51,817 bases of DNA from Christensenella sp. UBA4379 (GCA_002391225.1 DGRV01000076.1:7495-59311), one strand, 5' to 3'. Counted from the first letter of the stretch, positions 15,516 to 24,073 are shown. The notes: generated from the letters alone by a model not told the origin. Made by a program: numbers and translations.

Positions 15516-17402
15516 GTGAAAAAAATCCAATGGTTCAGCCTGTTCCTGGTGTGCTGCCTGCTGCTGTGCGGTATGGCGGCGGCGCAGGAAACGACCTTTG
15601 CCTACGAGCATGACCCCAGGGAAAACCCCAACGCGATGAAGGACATCGTGGAAAATCCCTTCGCCGTCTACGGCTTTTCCCCGAACCCGGACTCCGTGAG
15701 GCTTGGCGAATACGCGGACCTCATCGACTGGACGAACCCGGAACAGGTGGCCGCGGCCCGGGAGCAGCGGCAGGCCTATCACGACAGCATGTCGGAGCTG
15801 TACCGGATGATCGAAGACATGCTGCTGGAAACCAAGCCGGTCGAGGAGATCGCCCGCGCCGTCAGTCGGCGCCGCAACGAACTGAGGATAGAAGCCAGCC
15901 AGCATGATCCGGTGGAGCTGGAGCGGCTCAAAAAGAGCAACCTGGCCACCTATGGGAACGAAGAGGGCCCCACGCCGGACCAGCTTTTTGAAAAATACGG
16001 CTCCTGGCAAACGGTCCTGGAAAAGGCCCTGGGCACCAACGCCGGGATGGACGCCTGCCTGGGCTTCTATGACGAATACTTTGAAATGTACGACCTGGAA
16101 GAGCCGGTACAGGCCGCGCAGGAAGCGGAGGCTCCCGCCCAGGAAGCTGAGACGCCTGTGGAGGCCGAGAACGCCTATACCCTGGACAAGGTGGTCGTCC
16201 TGAGCCGGCACAACATCCGCTCTCCCATGTCGGGCAGCGGCTCCGTCCTGGCGGAAATCACTCCCCATGAATGGTTCCAATGGACCAGCAAGCCCAGTGA
16301 GCTTTCCCTGCGCGGAGCGGTGCTAGAGACCATGATGGGCCAGTACTTCCGCCTCTGGCTGGAAAAGGAAGGCTTTTTCCCGGAAAACTACCGGCCGGAA
16401 GAAGGGGCCGTCCGCTTCTACGCCAACGCCAAGCAGCGGACCCTGGCCACCGCCCGCTATTTTTCCGCCGGCCTGCTGCCCGTGGCGGTCGTGCCGATTG
16501 AAAGCCACGCCGAATATGACACCATGGACCCGACCTTTGAGCCCTCCATCCATTTTGCGACCGAAGCATATGTCGAGGACGTGCTGGAAGGCCTTTCTGC
16601 GCAGGGCGGGGAACAGGGGCTGAACGGCCTTTTCGCCGACCTGGACAAGGCGGTCGCCCTGCTCCGCGATACGGCGGAGGTCGAACAGAGCGAGGCCTAC
16701 CAGTCCGGGAAATACGGGGACCTTCTGACGGGAGAAACGACCCTCACCCTGGTACAGGGCAAGGAGCCCCGGCTGAAGGGCCCGGTCGGAACGGCCGTCA
16801 GCGTGGCGGACGCGATGACCCTCCAGTATTACGAGGAAGCGGATGAACGGAAGGCGGCCTTTGGTCACGACCTGACCCAGGAGGACTGGCGGCTGATCCA
16901 CTCCATCGTGGACAGGTATACGGACGTCCTGTTCGGCTACCCCCTGGTGTCTGTCAACGCGGCGAACCCCCTGCTCAGGGAAATCCGCTCCGAGCTGAGC
17001 GCGGAGGGCCGTAGGTTTACCTTCCTCTGCGGTCACGACTCGAACGTTGCCAGCGTGCTGGCGGCCCTGAACTGTGAAGATTATCTGCTGCCGGAGGCGG
17101 TGGAGCAGCGCACCCCCATCGGCGTGAAGCTGGTGTTCGGACGCTGGCTGAACGAACAGGGGGAGGCCTTCTGGCAGATCCACCTGGTGTACCAGAGCAC
17201 CCGCCAGCTGCGCGAAATGACCCCGCTGACCCTCGAGAACCCGCCCATGGTCTATCCGCTGCAGTTTGCGGACGTTCCCCTCAACGCCGACGGCATGGCC
17301 ACGGAAGAGGATGTGCTGGCGATGCTGGACAGGGCCATCCAGGCCTATGAGGAGCTGCAGGAAAAGTACAGCGAAGAAGAGGAACTGGACCAGGCTGCAT
17401 AA
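15516..17402 (+). CDS. Secreted histidine-type acid phosphatase
   Basis: 628 residues. GTG 15516 is the start, nine bases after AAGGAG (15501-15506), giving a signal peptide KKIQWFSLFLVCCLLLCGMAAAQE. Residues about 25-195 are an unassigned helical domain, then an Ala/Glu/Pro linker, then a histidine phosphatase of branch 2. The phosphohistidine motif reads LSRHNIRSP, a variant of RHGxRxP, and the C-terminal proton-donor motif is CGHDSNVASVL. Such enzymes hydrolyse phosphate monoesters such as phytate or glucose 1-phosphate outside the cell. Substrate not determinable. Confidence 0.82.
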   Translation: MKKIQWFSLFLVCCLLLCGMAAAQETTFAYEHDPRENPNAMKDIVENPFAVYGFSPNPDSVRLGEYADLIDWTNPEQVAAAREQRQAYHDSMSELYRMIEDMLLETKPVEEIARAVSRRRNELRIEASQHDPVELERLKKSNLATYGNEEGPTPDQLFEKYGSWQTVLEKALGTNAGMDACLGFYDEYFEMYDLEEPVQAAQEAEAPAQEAETPVEAENAYTLDKVVVLSRHNIRSPMSGSGSVLAEITPHEWFQWTSKPSELSLRGAVLETMMGQYFRLWLEKEGFFPENYRPEEGAVRFYANAKQRTLATARYFSAGLLPVAVVPIESHAEYDTMDPTFEPSIHFATEAYVEDVLEGLSAQGGEQGLNGLFADLDKAVALLRDTAEVEQSEAYQSGKYGDLLTGETTLTLVQGKEPRLKGPVGTAVSVADAMTLQYYEEADERKAAFGHDLTQEDWRLIHSIVDRYTDVLFGYPLVSVNAANPLLREIRSELSAEGRRFTFLCGHDSNVASVLAALNCEDYLLPEAVEQRTPIGVKLVFGRWLNEQGEAFWQIHLVYQSTRQLREMTPLTLENPPMVYPLQFADVPLNADGMATEEDVLAMLDRAIQAYEELQEKYSEEEELDQAA

Positions 17403-17412
17403 ACAAAGAAAC

Positions 17413-17447
17413 AAGGGCTCGGAGCTTTCTCCGCGCCCTTTTCTTCT
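17413..17447 (+). terminator. Terminator after the histidine phosphatase gene
   Basis: Stem AAGGGC (17413-17418) plus CGGAG (17420-17424) pairing with CTCCG (17429-17433) and GCCCTT (17435-17440), one mismatch, followed by TTCTTCT. Confidence 0.75.
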
Positions 17448-17461
17448 GCTGGGAGGTTTAT

Positions 17462-18172
17462 ATGAAGGAATATCATAAGCTGGTCCGGGACGAAATCCCG
17501 CGGATCATCGAGGAAAGCGGCAAGCGCTGTGAAGTCACCGTCCTGACCGAAGAGGAATATCTCCGCATGGCCGACCGGAAGCTGCAGGAGGAGCTTAACG
17601 AATACCTAGAAAGCGGGGACATTGAGGAGCTGGCGGACCTGCTGGAGGTCCTCCGCGCCGCCGCCAAAGCCCGGGGCAGCTCCATCGAGCAGGTGGAGGA
17701 AATCCGCATCCGCAAGGCGCGGGAGCGGGGCGGGTTTGAAAAGAGGCTGTGCCTGGAAAAGGTCTGGACGCCGGAGGAAGACCCAATGCTCCTGGAAGAG
17801 GAGAAACTTTTTGAAATGCTGGACTGGAATGCGCCGGAGGAAATCCAGGAATTAGGAAGAAGGAAAGCAGCCGGTTCGGGAAATATCCGGTGTTTTCTTC
17901 AGCCGGTGTTTCCAAAATACAGCAAAAACGTCTGGACAAACTGCGCCCTGATTCTCGCCGGGAAGACCGATGAGGAACTCAGGCCCTGGCTGAAGGACCT
18001 GCTGAGGTGGCTTCAGGACATGAACTGGCCCGGGGCGGAAATCATCCAGGAGCGGCTGGAGGCTTTTCAGGATGATGAAGCTTTCCGGCAGGCTTTCGGC
18101 ACCTGCATGCTGGAAGCCGTCGATACGAATGACGAAGACTGGGCTGAGAATCTGGAAACCGTCCGCCGCTGA
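17462..18172 (+). CDS. MazG-like NTP pyrophosphohydrolase fused to DUF5071
   Basis: 236 residues. The first ~105 (KEYHKLVRDEIPRIIEESGK, EELNEYLESGDIEELADLLEVLRA, IRIRKARERGGFEKRLCLEKV) are a complete all-alpha NTP pyrophosphohydrolase of the phosphoribosyl-ATP pyrophosphatase-like type, with the acidic EExxE/ELAD residues for Mg2+. The last ~80 (LKDLLRWLQDMNWPGAEIIQERL) match DUF5071, usually a separate protein. Start ATG 17462 follows GGGAGG. The stop codon lies in the loop of a GC hairpin (18159-18184). The substrate is unknown; house-cleaning of odd nucleotides is a guess. Confidence 0.78.
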   Translation: MKEYHKLVRDEIPRIIEESGKRCEVTVLTEEEYLRMADRKLQEELNEYLESGDIEELADLLEVLRAAAKARGSSIEQVEEIRIRKARERGGFEKRLCLEKVWTPEEDPMLLEEEKLFEMLDWNAPEEIQELGRRKAAGSGNIRCFLQPVFPKYSKNVWTNCALILAGKTDEELRPWLKDLLRWLQDMNWPGAEIIQERLEAFQDDEAFRQAFGTCMLEAVDTNDEDWAENLETVRR

Positions 18173-18184
18173 GGCGGCGGACGG
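18159..18184. terminator. GC hairpin with the stop codon in its loop
   Basis: An 11-bp stem (18159-18169 with 18174-18184) closes a TGAG loop that contains the stop codon of the MazG/DUF5071 gene. No U-tract follows on the plus strand. It lies between convergent genes. Confidence 0.5.
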
Positions 18185-18202
18185 AAGAAAAACAGGAAAC
18201 GC

Positions 18203-19339
18203 TCAGTTCTCCGGCATCAGCTCCACCAGCACGCTGTTCATCACGTCCATCCCGTAGCGGGTGAGGCTCAGGACGCCGTTTTCAAACAGGAGCCTTCCGT
18301 CATTCAGCGGGGCGTCGAGCTTTTCTCCAAAGGCTTCTCGGAAGCCCATGCCGTGCGCCTTTCGGAACACGCTTTCCGGCAGGCCCTCCGTCAGCCGCAG
18401 GCCCAGCATGACGGACTCAAAGCGGGCGTCCTCTTCCGTCAGGATGGTCTGCTCCTGCGGGTCTCCCCGCAGGTATCCGGGGATCGTGCCGGGGTTTCTT
18501 GTGCGCACGTTTCCAATAAAGCCGCAGGCCGCCGCGCCTATGCCCAGGTACTCATGCCGCAGCCAGCAGTCCCGGTTGTGGCGGCAGACAAAGCCATCTT
18601 TCGCGAAATTGCTGATCTCGTACTGGCGGTAGCCGTTTTTTTCCAGGGTTTCCCGGGCCAGCTCGTACATGTCCCGCTCGGTATCCTCGTCGGGCAGCGT
18701 CCACTCCCCGCTGTCCACCTTTTTTTCCATCAGCGTGCCCTCTTCCACGATCAGCGCGTAGCAGGACAGGTGGGCGGGGGAGAGGGCGAGAAAATCATCG
18801 AGTGTCTGCCGTACATCCTCCATCGTCTGCCCGGGCAGGCCCAGCATCATATCCAGGTTAAAGTTGGTCAGACCGAAGGAGCGCAGCAGATTAGCGGTCT
18901 CCCGGACCTGGCGGAAAGTATGGATGCGGCCGATGGACGAAAGCAGATGGTCCAGGCTGCTCTGCGCGCCCAGGGAAACGCGGTTGACCCCGTTTTCCAC
19001 GCAGACGGAAAGGAACTCCGGGGTCACGGTGCCTGGGTTCATCTCACAGCTGATTTCAGCGTCTGGAGAAAAAGGAAAGGCCTCCCGCGCGGCCCGGAGC
19101 AGGCGATCCATCAGCTTTGGGGGCAGCAGGGAAGGGGTGCCCCCGCCGATGTACATCGTCTCCACCAGCGTGTCCGGGAAGGCGTTCCGGCAATCAAAAA
19201 GCTCCGCGCACATCCGGTCGATGACGCGGGGCATTTCTTTTTCGCAGCCCGCAAAGGAAGGAAAATCGCAGTAGGCGCACTTGCTCTTACAGAAGGGCAC
19301 GTGAAGGTACAGCCCGCGGCCGTGTTTCGTCTCCGTCAT
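18203..19339 (-). CDS. hemW: Radical SAM family heme chaperone HemW
   Basis: 378 residues. The Fe-S/SAM motif is CKSKCAYCDF (CxxxCxxC) close to the N-terminus, preceded by LYLHVPFC as in HemW/HemN. Also GGGTPSLLP, EMNPGTV, and RVSLGAQS for SAM binding, with a C-terminal HemN-like domain. HemW transfers heme rather than oxidising coproporphyrinogen; it lacks the extra cysteine of HemN (CAYCDF rather than CxxCGC). It overlaps the DUF5711 gene by 4 bases, so they are coupled. Confidence 0.93.
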   Translation of the reverse strand: MTETKHGRGLYLHVPFCKSKCAYCDFPSFAGCEKEMPRVIDRMCAELFDCRNAFPDTLVETMYIGGGTPSLLPPKLMDRLLRAAREAFPFSPDAEISCEMNPGTVTPEFLSVCVENGVNRVSLGAQSSLDHLLSSIGRIHTFRQVRETANLLRSFGLTNFNLDMMLGLPGQTMEDVRQTLDDFLALSPAHLSCYALIVEEGTLMEKKVDSGEWTLPDEDTERDMYELARETLEKNGYRQYEISNFAKDGFVCRHNRDCWLRHEYLGIGAAACGFIGNVRTRNPGTIPGYLRGDPQEQTILTEEDARFESVMLGLRLTEGLPESVFRKAHGMGFREAFGEKLDAPLNDGRLLFENGVLSLTRYGMDVMNSVLVELMPEN

Positions 19340-20463
19340 GGCACGGTGACCGCGTAGACGTCCAGCCCGGTGGCGACCAGGGCGGTGCCGTCGCTCAGCA
19401 TGCCCAGGTACTCGGTCGCTTCGCCTGTGATCGGCATGGAAACGGCGGAAAAGCGGGTGGAGTTGATATCCGCCTTATAGAGAAACTGGGAGGAAAACGC
19501 GTAGATGTTCCGCCCGAAGATGCCCGCGCCGACACATTCGTCCGGCAGAGTCAGGCGCTTGTCTATTTTCCCCAAGATACAGCGCAGCTCCGTGATGTTC
19601 ATGATGTCGTTGGTCTGGCTGGTCGGGGCGAAAAGGAGCATGGCCTTGGAGTCCACGCTGGCGTCGTCGATCAGCTTCCACCCATACACCAGGACGGAGG
19701 CGGAGGGCGTTTCCGTGCCGTGATAGTCGAACACCCGCAGCCTCCGGGTGCCAATCACGTTCAGCATGCCGCCGGCATAGATGATCTTGTAGGTCAGCGT
19801 ATCGCCCAGGTCCGCGGTGCCGGTGTTCATGGAGCTGACCTGATAGGTGTTCATGGTGGTGGAGGGAACCGTGCCGTACAGGTCCATCGCGGTGGTCCAG
19901 ACGTAATCGCCGTTCGCAAAAAAGCCGGCGTCCAGCACCAGCATGTCCTGGTAGGCGGTGGACTCCATGTCCAGCTTTTCGCCGCTGGTGTTGTAGAAGG
20001 TGATGGCGGTCCGGTCGTCGCCGCTGGCATTGTTGCCGTGGACGACGGCAATATATTTGCTCCCCGCCCGGGCGAACTGGATCTCTTCGCCGATGTTGTT
20101 ATCGTAGGTGGAACGGCCGTTCCGGTTCAGGATGGACAGCTGGGTGCCGCGCCAGATGACGATGATGCCGTCCGCCGCGTGGTAGGAGGCTCCGGAGCCG
20201 ATCCGGTAATTCCACCGCTCCACCCCGGCGCTGGTGATGCAGAACAGGGAATCCCCGTCGTAATACAGAACGTCCGCGCCGAAGGGCTGAATGTCCTGGG
20301 TGGAGACGCAGCGGAGCTTCACGGCCCCGACCCGGCGCACGACGCTGCGGAAAAAGCCCTGCGTGTACAGGACCACCGCGGCGATCAGCAGGACAGCGAT
20401 GACCGCCAGAAAGATCCATCCGCGCTTCCTTTTCCGATTGCCCCCCAGGCTGTAAGACTGCAT
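19336..20463 (-). CDS. DUF5711 family membrane-anchored beta-propeller-like protein
   Basis: 375 residues: a basic N-terminus, one membrane helix (about 17-37, GWIFLAVIAVLLIAAVVLYTQ), then an extracellular domain made of repeated beta-rich units (DVLYYDGDSLFCITSAGVERWNYRIG, LSILNRNGRSTYDNNIG and similar), which looks like a propeller. I recall this as DUF5711. No catalytic motif is seen. It starts at ATG 20463 with GGAGG six bases upstream. It is followed by hemW with ATGA overlap. Function unknown. Confidence 0.7.
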   Translation of the reverse strand: MQSYSLGGNRKRKRGWIFLAVIAVLLIAAVVLYTQGFFRSVVRRVGAVKLRCVSTQDIQPFGADVLYYDGDSLFCITSAGVERWNYRIGSGASYHAADGIIVIWRGTQLSILNRNGRSTYDNNIGEEIQFARAGSKYIAVVHGNNASGDDRTAITFYNTSGEKLDMESTAYQDMLVLDAGFFANGDYVWTTAMDLYGTVPSTTMNTYQVSSMNTGTADLGDTLTYKIIYAGGMLNVIGTRRLRVFDYHGTETPSASVLVYGWKLIDDASVDSKAMLLFAPTSQTNDIMNITELRCILGKIDKRLTLPDECVGAGIFGRNIYAFSSQFLYKADINSTRFSAVSMPITGEATEYLGMLSDGTALVATGLDVYAVTVP

Positions 20464-20512
20464 AAGTTCCTCCGTGTGAATGATTCGATCTGTCTTTCCA
20501 TGGTCATTGGTT

Positions 20513-20755
20513 TTATGAGACCTTGATGCTCATCTCATACAGCTCGTCCGGGCACAAATCCTGGCCTTCGGGCCATACAACGGTATATCCGTCCGGCTTT
20601 GCTGCGCGAAAATAGGCCTCGTCAGAAAGCTGACCATACCATTCTCCCTGGATATAGGGACGGACGTCGAACAGTTTTACTTCACCGTTATCAAAAACGA
20701 TTCTGAGGTGATAATTGTCCTGCGGATAAACCTCTACTGCTGTCGGACGAAGCAT
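20513..20755 (-). CDS. DUF2442 domain-containing small protein
   Basis: 80 residues: LRPTAVEVYPQDNYHLRIVFDNGEVKLFDVRPYIQGEWYGQLSDEAYFRAAKPDGYTVVWPEGQDLCPDELYE, a complete DUF2442. ATG 20755 is chosen because a GAGGT site (about 20763-20767) sits seven bases before it; in-frame GTG 20764 would overlap that site. It lies 10 bases downstream of the DUF4160 gene. This pair recurs together in many bacteria and has been suggested to be toxin-antitoxin-like; I cannot confirm that here. Confidence 0.82.
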   Translation of the reverse strand: MLRPTAVEVYPQDNYHLRIVFDNGEVKLFDVRPYIQGEWYGQLSDEAYFRAAKPDGYTVVWPEGQDLCPDELYEMSIKVS

Positions 20756-20765
20756 CACCAACACC

Positions 20766-21035
20766 TCACTTCAGCGGCTCAATTTTGAAATACCCCTCGC
20801 CTGCGGAGAGCATTTTCCAGTTTGCAACCAGTTCATCTTCGTGAATGGCCATCCATCCTTCCAGCATTTTCAGCTGCCGGTTAGGAAAATGGCCCTCAAG
20901 AATTTCTCCGTCTAACGCAATTACGATTTCCTGATCGCCATACAGAGCGTGGATATGCGGCTTATGATGCTTTCCACCCTTCTCACTCTGCATCCTGACA
21001 ATGATTCCATAAAACATACTGAGCGCTGGCATCAT
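20766..21035 (-). CDS. DUF4160 domain-containing protein
   Basis: 89 residues: ALSMFYGIIVRMQSEKGGKHHKPHIHALYGDQEIVIALDGEILEGHFPNRQLKMLEGWMAIHEDELVANWKML, a complete DUF4160 with the HKPHIHA histidine cluster. The start is ATG 21035 (a second ATG follows at once), after AAAGGCGG. The gene has its own promoter (21057-21085) starting right behind tatD, so the DUF4160-DUF2442 pair is a separate unit set into a housekeeping run. Molecular function unknown. Confidence 0.82.
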   Translation of the reverse strand: MMPALSMFYGIIVRMQSEKGGKHHKPHIHALYGDQEIVIALDGEILEGHFPNRQLKMLEGWMAIHEDELVANWKMLSAGEGYFKIEPLK

Positions 21036-21056
21036 CAACAACCGCCTTTCAATGAT

Positions 21057-21085
21057 ATTATACGCTGATTTCCGCTTTTTTTCAA
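21057..21085 (-). promoter_or_regulatory. Promoter of the DUF4160-DUF2442 pair
   Basis: Minus strand: -35 TTGAAA (21080-21085), 17-base spacer, -10 TATAAT (21057-21062). It begins three bases beyond the tatD stop codon. Confidence 0.75.
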
Positions 21086-21088
21086 CAA

Positions 21089-21868
21089 TCAGGCTTCCAG
21101 CGGGATCCCGTAGATGCGGCACCCGTTTTCCGTGGTGATCCGGGCCATTTCCTCCATCGGAAGGCCGCGGAGCTCTGCCAGCTTCTGGCAGACGTAAAAG
21201 ACGTTGGCCGGCTCATTGCGCCCCCCGCGGACGGGCTCTGGGGAAAGGTAGGGGCTGTCGGTCTCCACCAGCAGGCGGTCCAGGGGGACGGCTTGGGCGG
21301 CCGCCTGGAGGTTCGGGGCCTTTTTAAACGTCAGCGGCCCGGAGAAGGAGATGTAAAAGCCCATCCGGACGTATTCGAGGGCCGTTTCCTGGCTGCCGGA
21401 AAAGCAGTGGATGATCCCCCGGGGGAGGCGCTTTCTGGAGCGGAAAAGGTCGATCATGTCTCCGTGGGCGTCCCGGATATGGAAAATCACCGGCATGTCC
21501 AGGTCGCAGGCCAGGTCCAGCTGCTCGCTGAGTACCCGCTTCTGCACGTCCCGGGGGCTGAAATCATAGTAATAGTCCAGGCCGATCTCCCCGATGGCGA
21601 CGACCCGGTCCTCCCGGGTCAGCTCCCGCAGCCGGTCCAGATAGCCCTCCGGCGCTTCCGCCGCCTCGTGAGGGTGGACGCCGCAGGCGGCCCAGGTGTG
21701 TTCGTGGGCCTGGGCGAAGCGGATGCTGGATTCGGACGTGGGCAGGTCCGACCCGACGCAGACGATGCGGGCAACGCCCCGGTCCCGCAGGCGCTGGAAG
21801 GCTTCCTCCCGGTCCGGGTCAAATTTCTCATCGTCCAGGTGGCAGTGGGTGTCAAATAGCTCCATCAT
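21089..21868 (-). CDS. TatD family metal-dependent DNase
   Basis: 259 residues of the amidohydrolase/TIM-barrel TatD family. Metal ligands and landmarks: FDTHCHLDDEKFD, AIGEIGLDYYYDFSPRDVQKRVLSEQLDLA, PVIFHIRDAH, IIHCFSGS, and LLVETDSPYLSPEPVRGGRNEP near the C-terminus. TatD proteins degrade DNA 3' to 5' and act in repair or tRNA quality control. It is the second of two overlapping minus-strand genes; its start lies 17 bases inside the HAD gene. ATG 21868 or the next ATG (21865). Confidence 0.94.
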   Translation of the reverse strand: MMELFDTHCHLDDEKFDPDREEAFQRLRDRGVARIVCVGSDLPTSESSIRFAQAHEHTWAACGVHPHEAAEAPEGYLDRLRELTREDRVVAIGEIGLDYYYDFSPRDVQKRVLSEQLDLACDLDMPVIFHIRDAHGDMIDLFRSRKRLPRGIIHCFSGSQETALEYVRMGFYISFSGPLTFKKAPNLQAAAQAVPLDRLLVETDSPYLSPEPVRGGRNEPANVFYVCQKLAELRGLPMEEMARITTENGCRIYGIPLEA

Positions 21869-22712
21869 GGCGGTATCCTTTCGGCGGCTGCATCAAGGGC
21901 AGGAAGCGCTTCAGGGCTTCCGCCACGCCGTCATGGTTGTTGTCGGCGGTTACGTAATCGGCGGCGGCGCGGATGGCCTCCGGCGCGTTGCCCATGGCTA
22001 TGCCCAGGCCGGCGGCCTTCAGCATGGACAGGTCGTTGTCGCTGTCCCCGGCGGCCAGGGCGTGGTCCGGCGTCGTGCCCAGAAAGCGGCACAAAAAAGC
22101 GAGGCCGCTGTCCTTGCCGATGCCGGGAGCGGTGCACTCCAGGGAGCTGTATTCCGCGTGGACCAGCTGCACCGGCAGGCCCTGCAGCCTCTCCTCGGTT
22201 CGGGCGCGGGCGGCCGGGTCCGTGTGGTACAGGTTGAGCTTGATCAATTGATCCGGATGGGCGCGGACATAAGGCTCCATGTCCTCGACCTTGACGCAGA
22301 TTTTCCTGTACATCGGCTCGTATACGCCCATGTGATGGGCCGCGAAATGTCCGATGTCCCTTTGACGGCAGACGGAATCAGTGTCGGACATGAGGTGGGG
22401 GATCACGTCTTCCTGCGCCGCCAGGCGGAGGATGGTCAGCACCGTCTCTGCGGGAATGGTGGATTTCTGCAGGACGGCCCCGCTTCTCAGGTCCATCACC
22501 AGCGCCCCGCTGGACAGGATGGCATAGGGAATAAGCTTTGTCAGTTCCGGGTAGAGGGTGACTTCCGGCAGGGGCCGTCCGGTGCTGAAGGCCGTCGGAA
22601 TGCCACGATCCTTCAGGGCTTCCAGGACCCGCAGGGTTTCTTCGGACACTTTTTTCTGATCGTCCAGCAGGGTGCCGTCCATATCCATGGCGGCCAGGTG
22701 GATGATATTCAT
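21852..22712 (-). CDS. Cof-type HAD hydrolase
   Basis: 286 residues. HAD motif I is AMDMDGTLLDDQKKVS with both catalytic aspartates, motif II is AFSTGRP, motif IV GDSDNDLSMLKAAGLGIAMGNA. The Cof/IIB cap lies between. These enzymes dephosphorylate sugar phosphates, FMN or similar small molecules; the substrate is not predictable. ATG 22712 gives the proper N-terminus NIIHLAAMDMDGT with AGAGGAA upstream. It ends inside the start of tatD, implying co-transcription. Confidence 0.9.
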   Translation of the reverse strand: MNIIHLAAMDMDGTLLDDQKKVSEETLRVLEALKDRGIPTAFSTGRPLPEVTLYPELTKLIPYAILSSGALVMDLRSGAVLQKSTIPAETVLTILRLAAQEDVIPHLMSDTDSVCRQRDIGHFAAHHMGVYEPMYRKICVKVEDMEPYVRAHPDQLIKLNLYHTDPAARARTEERLQGLPVQLVHAEYSSLECTAPGIGKDSGLAFLCRFLGTTPDHALAAGDSDNDLSMLKAAGLGIAMGNAPEAIRAAADYVTADNNHDGVAEALKRFLPLMQPPKGYRHDGAI

Positions 22713-22741
22713 GTATTGATATGTTCCTCTATTGATGTGAT

Positions 22742-22777
22742 AAACGCCCTTTTCCCGCTGCCGGAAAAAGGGCGTTT
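22742..22777 (-). terminator. Terminator of the VanY-like gene
   Basis: A 12-bp inverted repeat (22742-22753 with 22766-22777) lies 18 bases after the stop codon on the minus strand and ends in TTT followed by ATC. It separates the VanY-like gene from the HAD-tatD pair. Confidence 0.65.
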
Positions 22778-22794
22778 GCTCTGAAAACGGTTTT

Positions 22795-23958
22795 TCAGTA
22801 CGCCAGGCAAACGATGACGCCGCCCACGTTGTCGATGGATGCGGTGACGGTGTCACAGTCGGTCACGTCCACGTTCATGGAGGAGCCGGAATCGGTGACC
22901 CGGTACAGCTCATAGAGCAGCTCGCCGTTGTTGAACACGCCGATGTGGGGATGCTCGATCATGTATTCGACGAATTCCTCCAGGCAGAAATCCTTGACGT
23001 GCATGACGGCGGCCGGGCCCTTGCCTACGTAGCGGAACACCATCATCTGGATTCCGATGCCCGTCTTCCAGGATTTGTCGGCGGTGCTCTCCGTTGGGTA
23101 TCCGGCGATGGGAAAGCGGAAGGTGTAGCCGTGCTCCCAGCTGTGGTCGTACAGCCAGGTGAACTGCTCGGTCTCGCGGAAGTTGGCGGAATTGAACTCC
23201 CTGTCGCCGGACTTGGAGCGGTGCACGCGGATGGACAGGCCGGTCTGGAAGTCGCTGGTGCCGGGGACGCTGACAGACTCCCTGGTCTTTTCGATCAGGA
23301 CCTCGCCGGTATAGCGGTCCTCGTACTTGGACTGGGCGTCCAGGAAAAGCTGGTTCTGGGTGGCGTTGGTCCGGTAGCCTTCCTGGATGGTGTAATAATC
23401 CAGGTTCTGGTTCTTGGCCGCCTGCAGCATCTCGCTCAGGGCTTCATAGGCCGGCCGCATCAGGCTGACGGAGGAATTGGTGGCCTGAATCGGGAAGCCG
23501 TCCGCCCGGGCGGTGCTGGAGACGCTGACCAGCTCGTCCCCGTTCTGGAAGCGCTCGTCGGTATAATCGGCCGGGAGGTAGTGCCAGCGGTTGACCACCA
23601 TCAGGCCGCCGGTTTCGAGCTCTTCCCGGGTGAAGGTCTGGGTCGAAATGGCGTCGACAGAATAATCGCTCAGGTCCAGGATGTCCCAGCCCTCGGGCTG
23701 GGCAGCGGGCCAGTCGGTGTTTTCGATGCTGCCGGTGTGGCCGGCCCTCTGCTCGGCCAGCCACTGGTTATGCTGGGCGATCCGCTCCTGATTCTGCTCC
23801 TCCCGCTGGGCCTTCAGGGAAGCCAGCTGGGCGTCCACCGTGTCGCGGGCGAAGATGAAACCGATCCCGGCCACGGCAGTGAATACGATCAGAACCGCCA
23901 GTATATGCTTCAGATGCGTATACGCGTCCTTTTTCTGTCCGTCGTTTTTATTGGACAT
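22795..23958 (-). CDS. VanY-like (peptidase M15B) protein lacking zinc ligands, probable pseudoenzyme
   Basis: 387 residues with a short cytosolic N-terminus, one membrane helix (about 19-38), a coiled linker and an extracellular VanY/D-Ala-D-Ala carboxypeptidase domain. The fold landmarks are present, but zinc residues are gone: the usual SEHQTGLAVD reads SDFQTGLSIR (His to Phe, Asp to Arg) and the usual PWHxRYVG reads MMVFRYVG (His to Val). It is therefore probably not a peptidase, perhaps a peptidoglycan-binding or regulatory protein. Start: ATG 23958; a GTG at 23994 directly behind AAAGGAGG is an alternative adding 12 residues. Strong promoter at 24074-24102. Confidence 0.78.
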   Translation of the reverse strand: MSNKNDGQKKDAYTHLKHILAVLIVFTAVAGIGFIFARDTVDAQLASLKAQREEQNQERIAQHNQWLAEQRAGHTGSIENTDWPAAQPEGWDILDLSDYSVDAISTQTFTREELETGGLMVVNRWHYLPADYTDERFQNGDELVSVSSTARADGFPIQATNSSVSLMRPAYEALSEMLQAAKNQNLDYYTIQEGYRTNATQNQLFLDAQSKYEDRYTGEVLIEKTRESVSVPGTSDFQTGLSIRVHRSKSGDREFNSANFRETEQFTWLYDHSWEHGYTFRFPIAGYPTESTADKSWKTGIGIQMMVFRYVGKGPAAVMHVKDFCLEEFVEYMIEHPHIGVFNNGELLYELYRVTDSGSSMNVDVTDCDTVTASIDNVGGVIVCLAY

Positions 23959-24073
23959 AACCCTGCCGCGTAAAAGCAAACAGGTTGCTTTCACGCATCC
24001 TCCTTTCGTGGGTGAATTTCCTTTTCAGCGGCCTTCAGGCATAGATACCCGAAAGCGCTGGTCATCCGCTAAA

